Source: DATFVA01 sp963832355
GTDB lineage: Bacteria; Bacteroidota; Ignavibacteria; Ignavibacteriales; Ignavibacteriaceae
DNA length: 64,000 bases
Direction of reading: 5' to 3'
Assembly: GCA_963832355.1 (NCBI GenBank)
Contig: CAWHTX010000013.1
Location: forward strand, 124,001-188,000
The translations under genes and the position numbers were made by a program. Below are positions 60,632 through 64,000 of this stretch, piece after piece. Position 1 is the first letter of the stretch. Every line of letters begins with the position of its first letter. A model generated the notes under the pieces. The model searched no databases. It was not told the origin of the DNA and saw nothing but the letters and a program-made list of their open reading frames with translations.

Positions 60632-62578
60632 TTAACCAATAGTAATTTTCTGCCCTTTAGCGACCATGAAGTCAAATACCAGCCGGGCAATAACAAGTGC
60701 ACTGAACATACTTGCCGCAATACCTATCATTAGTGTCAGGGCAAATCCCTGGACAGGACCGGTACCAAATTGATAAAGTATTATACCTGTTATAAAAGTT
60801 GTGATATTTGAGTCGATAATAGCCGAATAAGCTTTGGAGAAACCGCTGTCGACCGAAGCCTTGATAGTTTTACCTGTTGCAAGTTCCTCCCTGATCCTTT
60901 CATAAATAAGCACGTTCGCATCCACGGCCATACCTATTGTAAGGATTATACCGGCAATACCGGGTAGGGTTAAAGTTGCATTAAATCCGGCAAGTATACC
61001 CAGGATAAATAAGACTGTGAAAACAAGAGAAGCTGCTGCAACAGTACCCGCTTTCTGGTAATAGATTATCATGAAGAGACCTACAATAATGTAGCCTATC
61101 AGAGCTGAGTTAAATCCCTGGCTTATTGAATCCTGACCAAGAGACGGTCCGACTGTCCTTTCTTCAATAATGTCAACAGGCGCGGGAAGAGCACCGGCTT
61201 TAAGAACGATCTCAAGCAGCTTGGCTTCATCCATATTTCCTATTCCCTCGATCTGCGATCTGCCGCCCGTTATTTTACTCCTCACATTCGGTGCAGAATA
61301 CACTAGTCCGTCAAGTATTATGGCAATGCGGTGATTAACATTGGCTCCGGTGATCCTTGCCCATTCAGCAGCACCTTCTGAATTCATCTCCATTTCAACA
61401 ACCGGCTGGGAGGTGTTGGGATCAATAGTTGCCCGGGCGTCGGTAATTACCCCGCCTGTTAATTCAGGTTTTTTATTTACACAGTAAAGCTGGTAGATTG
61501 GCTGGCCGTCCTGGTAGGTAATTGGTTTAGCAGAAAAAACAAATTCAACGTTATCAGGAATAACCTTCTGAACATCCGGTCTGTTAAGGATCAGTTCAAG
61601 TCTGTTCCTTTCATCAGCTTTAACATACGCATCTGCTGTTCTGCCCTGTGGATCAATCATCGCAATGGAGAAGAAAGGATGTTCTTTCGCAAATTCTTCT
61701 TCTGATAATTGTTTATTCGAGGTATCATTAGCGGCAATACCCGTATCAGAAGCTAATGTATCATTTGAAGCTGTAGTTTCACCTTTAGTTGTATCTACAG
61801 CAGTAGTATCTTCAAGAGGTTTTCCCGCAAGTACTTTATCGATCTTCTGCATAATTGAAAAAGTCACATCGGGATCCTTCAATAGTCTGAATTCGAGAAG
61901 CGCCGTTCCCTGGAGCAGCTGTTTAGCCTCTTCCTCACGGGCTACACCCGGGAGCTCTACAATAATTCTCCTGGAACCCTGTCTCTGGATTGATGGTTCA
62001 GAAACACCGTATTGGTCAACCCTGTTCCTTATAATTTCGATTGCACGGGTAACCGCATCATCTGCGTCTTTTTTCAAATCACTCAGAATAGTTGCATCAT
62101 CCTGGCGTATATTTCCGAAATACCTGCTTAATCTTATCCCTCTCTGCTCAAACCTCCTGCCCATTATATCTACTACTGATTCATCTGTGGTAGCAGCTTC
62201 CTTCTCGGCTTCTTTCATCACCGACTTAAACGTATCATCAGGATTCTTAGCCAGTTTCTCAAGCAGTTTTGCGGTATTCACCTCCAGAACCACACGCATA
62301 CCTCCCTGGAGATCGAGACCCAGCTTAATTCTCTTCTGACGTGCTTCAACAAAAGACGGATTAGCAGTCTTAATACTGTCTTCCATCGCTGCAAGTCTCA
62401 GATCAATCTGGCTTGTCGTCATCCCTGGATTGTCTTTTTTCAATTCCTGCTTCCTCTTTTCGAGGGCCTTATTCATTACTTTTGTATTCTGATAATCAAC
62501 GTAAGTGGGATAAAGAAGGTAGAGACAGAGTGCAATTACGCCCAGAATTATGATTATTTTGAACCTGAATTCTTTCAT
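60632..62578 (-). CDS. secD: Protein translocase subunit SecD
   Basis: A 648-residue inner-membrane protein of the RND-like SecDF complex. A first helix is followed by a large periplasmic domain, then five helices with GIAGIILTIGMAVDANVLIYERIREEL and the SGFSKAYSAIIDSNITTFITG segment, which holds the conserved Asp. The early periplasmic part carries GLDLQGGMRVVLEV. An acidic Thr/Ser/Asp-rich insert (about 260-295) is a lineage-specific linker. It is first in the secDF unit, with a candidate promoter upstream. Confidence 0.95.
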   Translation of the reverse strand: MKEFRFKIIIILGVIALCLYLLYPTYVDYQNTKVMNKALEKRKQELKKDNPGMTTSQIDLRLAAMEDSIKTANPSFVEARQKRIKLGLDLQGGMRVVLEVNTAKLLEKLAKNPDDTFKSVMKEAEKEAATTDESVVDIMGRRFEQRGIRLSRYFGNIRQDDATILSDLKKDADDAVTRAIEIIRNRVDQYGVSEPSIQRQGSRRIIVELPGVAREEEAKQLLQGTALLEFRLLKDPDVTFSIMQKIDKVLAGKPLEDTTAVDTTKGETTASNDTLASDTGIAANDTSNKQLSEEEFAKEHPFFSIAMIDPQGRTADAYVKADERNRLELILNRPDVQKVIPDNVEFVFSAKPITYQDGQPIYQLYCVNKKPELTGGVITDARATIDPNTSQPVVEMEMNSEGAAEWARITGANVNHRIAIILDGLVYSAPNVRSKITGGRSQIEGIGNMDEAKLLEIVLKAGALPAPVDIIEERTVGPSLGQDSISQGFNSALIGYIIVGLFMIIYYQKAGTVAAASLVFTVLFILGILAGFNATLTLPGIAGIILTIGMAVDANVLIYERIREELATGKTIKASVDSGFSKAYSAIIDSNITTFITGIILYQFGTGPVQGFALTLMIGIAASMFSALVIARLVFDFMVAKGQKITIG

Positions 62579-62622
62579 ATATAACTATGTTTCTGAATGA
62601 GTTGTAAAAAATAATTAAGAGT

Positions 62623-62653
62623 CAAAATTACCTTATAAGGGTAAGAAAGTCAA
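62623..62653 (-). promoter_or_regulatory. Candidate Bacteroidota-type promoter for secDF
   Basis: On the minus strand, TTG (62653-62651) is followed after 20 bases by TAATTTTG (62630-62623), fitting the TTTG / TAnnTTTG pattern. The secD start lies 45 bases downstream, a normal leader length. Motif evidence only. Confidence 0.4.
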
Positions 62654-62711
62654 TAAATATTGAGGGTGGTACATAATAATATCTCCCTGTATCCGGGCAG
62701 AAAAAAATACT

Positions 62712-63536
62712 CTAAAAGTCCAGAAACAGAACCGCTTTTATCAACCTTTCAAATTTTTCTTTTACCCTGCCGGCTGTTTCAGTGACTTCATTATGTGATA
62801 ATTTACTATCAGATATCCCTGCCGCGTAATTTGTTATACAGGAGACCGATGCAGTCAGAATTCCCCTGGAAGCGGCATAATAAACTTCGGGTACAGTCGA
62901 CATACCAACCGCATCTCCGCCAAAATTCCTTGTCATCTTAATTTCTGCCGGAGTTTCGTAAACCGGACCCTTATTATACCAATAGACTCCTTCCTGTAAA
63001 ACAATTTGTTCATTTTCGGCAGCTTTTGCTATTACCGAATTCAGCAGAGGTGAAGGAAACTGCAGGAAATTATGTTTTTCTCTTATCCCGGAAATTCCCA
63101 TAAGTTCGGTCATTTCTCTTTTTATATTAAATCCTATAAATGACTTTGTAAGCATAAGGTCCCCGGGTACGAAATCACGGTTAACTCCACCGGCAGCATT
63201 TGTTGCAATCAGGTATTTTACGCCCAGTTTTTCTGCGATATATGCCGGAAGTACACATTCTGACAGGTGGTAACCCTCGTAAAAATGAATTCGTCCCTGG
63301 AAAAGGAGGAGTTTCCTTCCGCCGAAATGAGCAAAATGAATTTTTCCCCGGTGCCCCTCGATCGTTGAAGGGGGATAAGAAGGCAGTTCTGATGTTGAGA
63401 TTGTAAGGTCTACTTCCACACTGTCGGCAAAATCTCCCAAACCGCTTCCCAGTATGATGGCAATTTCCGGGTCAAAGGCTTTATTTTTCCTCAGATGAGA
63501 AACAAGATCTTTGTATTTAAAATCGATGTCGAGCAT
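62712..63536 (-). CDS. punA: Purine nucleoside phosphorylase (trimeric PNP)
   Basis: A 274-residue enzyme that splits purine nucleosides with phosphate, giving free base and ribose 1-phosphate for salvage. Family motifs are IILGSGLGDFADSV, EGHRGKIHFAHF, the GRIHFYEGYHL segment, ATNAAGGVN and GDAVGMSTVPEV. It follows the transporter gene by three bases, so uptake and cleavage of nucleosides are coupled. Confidence 0.95.
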   Translation of the reverse strand: MLDIDFKYKDLVSHLRKNKAFDPEIAIILGSGLGDFADSVEVDLTISTSELPSYPPSTIEGHRGKIHFAHFGGRKLLLFQGRIHFYEGYHLSECVLPAYIAEKLGVKYLIATNAAGGVNRDFVPGDLMLTKSFIGFNIKREMTELMGISGIREKHNFLQFPSPLLNSVIAKAAENEQIVLQEGVYWYNKGPVYETPAEIKMTRNFGGDAVGMSTVPEVYYAASRGILTASVSCITNYAAGISDSKLSHNEVTETAGRVKEKFERLIKAVLFLDF

Positions 63537-63539
63537 ATA

Positions 63540-64000
63540 TTAAAATAAAATTCCTGCCAGCGTTGCTGTCATCAGGGTAGCCAGTGACCCGCCAAGAACT
63601 GCTTTTAATCCCAGTGAGGCAATATCGGGTTTACGTGATGGCGCCAGCGGACTCAATCCTCCAATTTGTATGGCTATTGAACTGAAGTTTGCAAAACCGC
63701 ATAAAGCATAAGTTGCCATCAATATGGTCTTTGGGTCAAGGATCTGTTTGGCTTCTATTAAGCTTCCGAGATCAAGGTAGGCAACAAATTCATTAAGAAC
63801 AATCTTGGTACCAAGCAGACTTCCGAAATTTAATGCATCATGCCATGGAACCCCGATGCCGAATGCAATAAACTGCAGTACCCAGCCGAGCACCAATTGA
63901 AAATTTAGAGGTTTACCGTACATTTCCTTCAGGGGTTGATTCCATCCCATTATATCGCCCAGCCCCAGCAGTAAATAATTGATCAATGCTATAAGCGCAA
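63540..64000 (-). CDS. NupC/CNT family nucleoside transporter, C-terminal part (cut by window edge)
   Basis: The end of a concentrative nucleoside transporter that imports nucleosides with a cation. The frame stays open to the last base of the window, so the true start lies outside; a TTG at 63986 is internal. The visible 150 or so residues hold the conserved FGSLLGTKIVLNEFVAYLDL and TYALCGFANFSSIAIQIGG segments, which form the core substrate site in this family, and the final helix. Its position before punA makes a nucleoside salvage operon. Confidence 0.93.
   Translation of the reverse strand, partial: ALIALINYLLLGLGDIMGWNQPLKEMYGKPLNFQLVLGWVLQFIAFGIGVPWHDALNFGSLLGTKIVLNEFVAYLDLGSLIEAKQILDPKTILMATYALCGFANFSSIAIQIGGLSPLAPSRKPDIASLGLKAVLGGSLATLMTATLAGILF

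Noticed and set aside
61665..62339. A 224-codon open frame antisense to secD
   Set aside because: It is serine- and alanine-rich with no recognisable domain, has no ribosome binding site of note, and is the codon shadow of a well-conserved gene.

Overview
The window looks like a chromosomal segment of a free-living member of Ignavibacteria or a close relative in the Bacteroidota/Chlorobi lineage. This is inferred from three things. Four secreted proteins carry type IX secretion (T9SS) C-terminal sorting domains, three of them with the SQNYPNPFNPST-type linker typical of that group. Candidate promoters resemble the TTTG...TAnnTTTG form of Bacteroidota. Base composition is moderately AT-rich. 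No tRNA, rRNA, CRISPR array, insertion sequence or phage gene was found. The window cuts a gene at each end: uvrA on the left and a NupC-type nucleoside transporter on the right.

Layout. 1-3.7 kb: the end of uvrA, a small anchored protein and a TonB-dependent receptor. 3.7-14 kb: an accessory-like stretch holding two paralogous aldo/keto reductases around a secreted cupredoxin, a drug-type MFS transporter, a VOC protein, a TauE/SafE exporter, an 11-bp tandem repeat array, an MBL-fold RNase Z-like protein, a CocE-type hydrolase and a DUF1028 protein. Three of these genes carry single-base frameshifts. 14-20.3 kb: secreted M28 peptidase, Asp-box propeller protein and DUF2911 protein. 20.4-28.8 kb: rhomboid protease, AhpD-like protein, SemiSWEET, rdgB and a lipoprotein on the plus strand; rsmA, a PAP2 phosphatase and ubiE on the minus strand; a ROK kinase with a probable CTG start; an ABC-F ATPase. 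28.8-42 kb: a T9SS propeller protein, ribH, a PHP phosphoesterase, a Crp/Fnr regulator, a PpiD/SurA-like foldase, an outer-membrane barrel, aroK, aroB, an unusual 450-bp leader, nadA, a histidine kinase and purA.

42-56.3 kb is a signalling block: a STAS antagonist, an ECF sigma factor with its anti-sigma-like partner, then a tightly coupled run of SpoIIE-type phosphatase, STAS antagonist, RsbW-type kinase, a second phosphatase, a third phosphatase with a PDZ domain and membrane region, and a large PAS-rich hybrid histidine kinase. By family knowledge this is a complete partner-switching pathway with several phosphatase inputs; its output is not visible from sequence. 56.4-64 kb: a T9SS-exported papain-like protease, a DUF72 protein, secF and secD, and a purine nucleoside phosphorylase paired with a nucleoside transporter.

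Functionally the window mixes housekeeping genes (DNA repair, rRNA methylation, menaquinone, shikimate, NAD, riboflavin and purine synthesis, Sec export) with secreted peptidases and propeller proteins that depend on Sec and T9SS export, and with a dense regulatory block.
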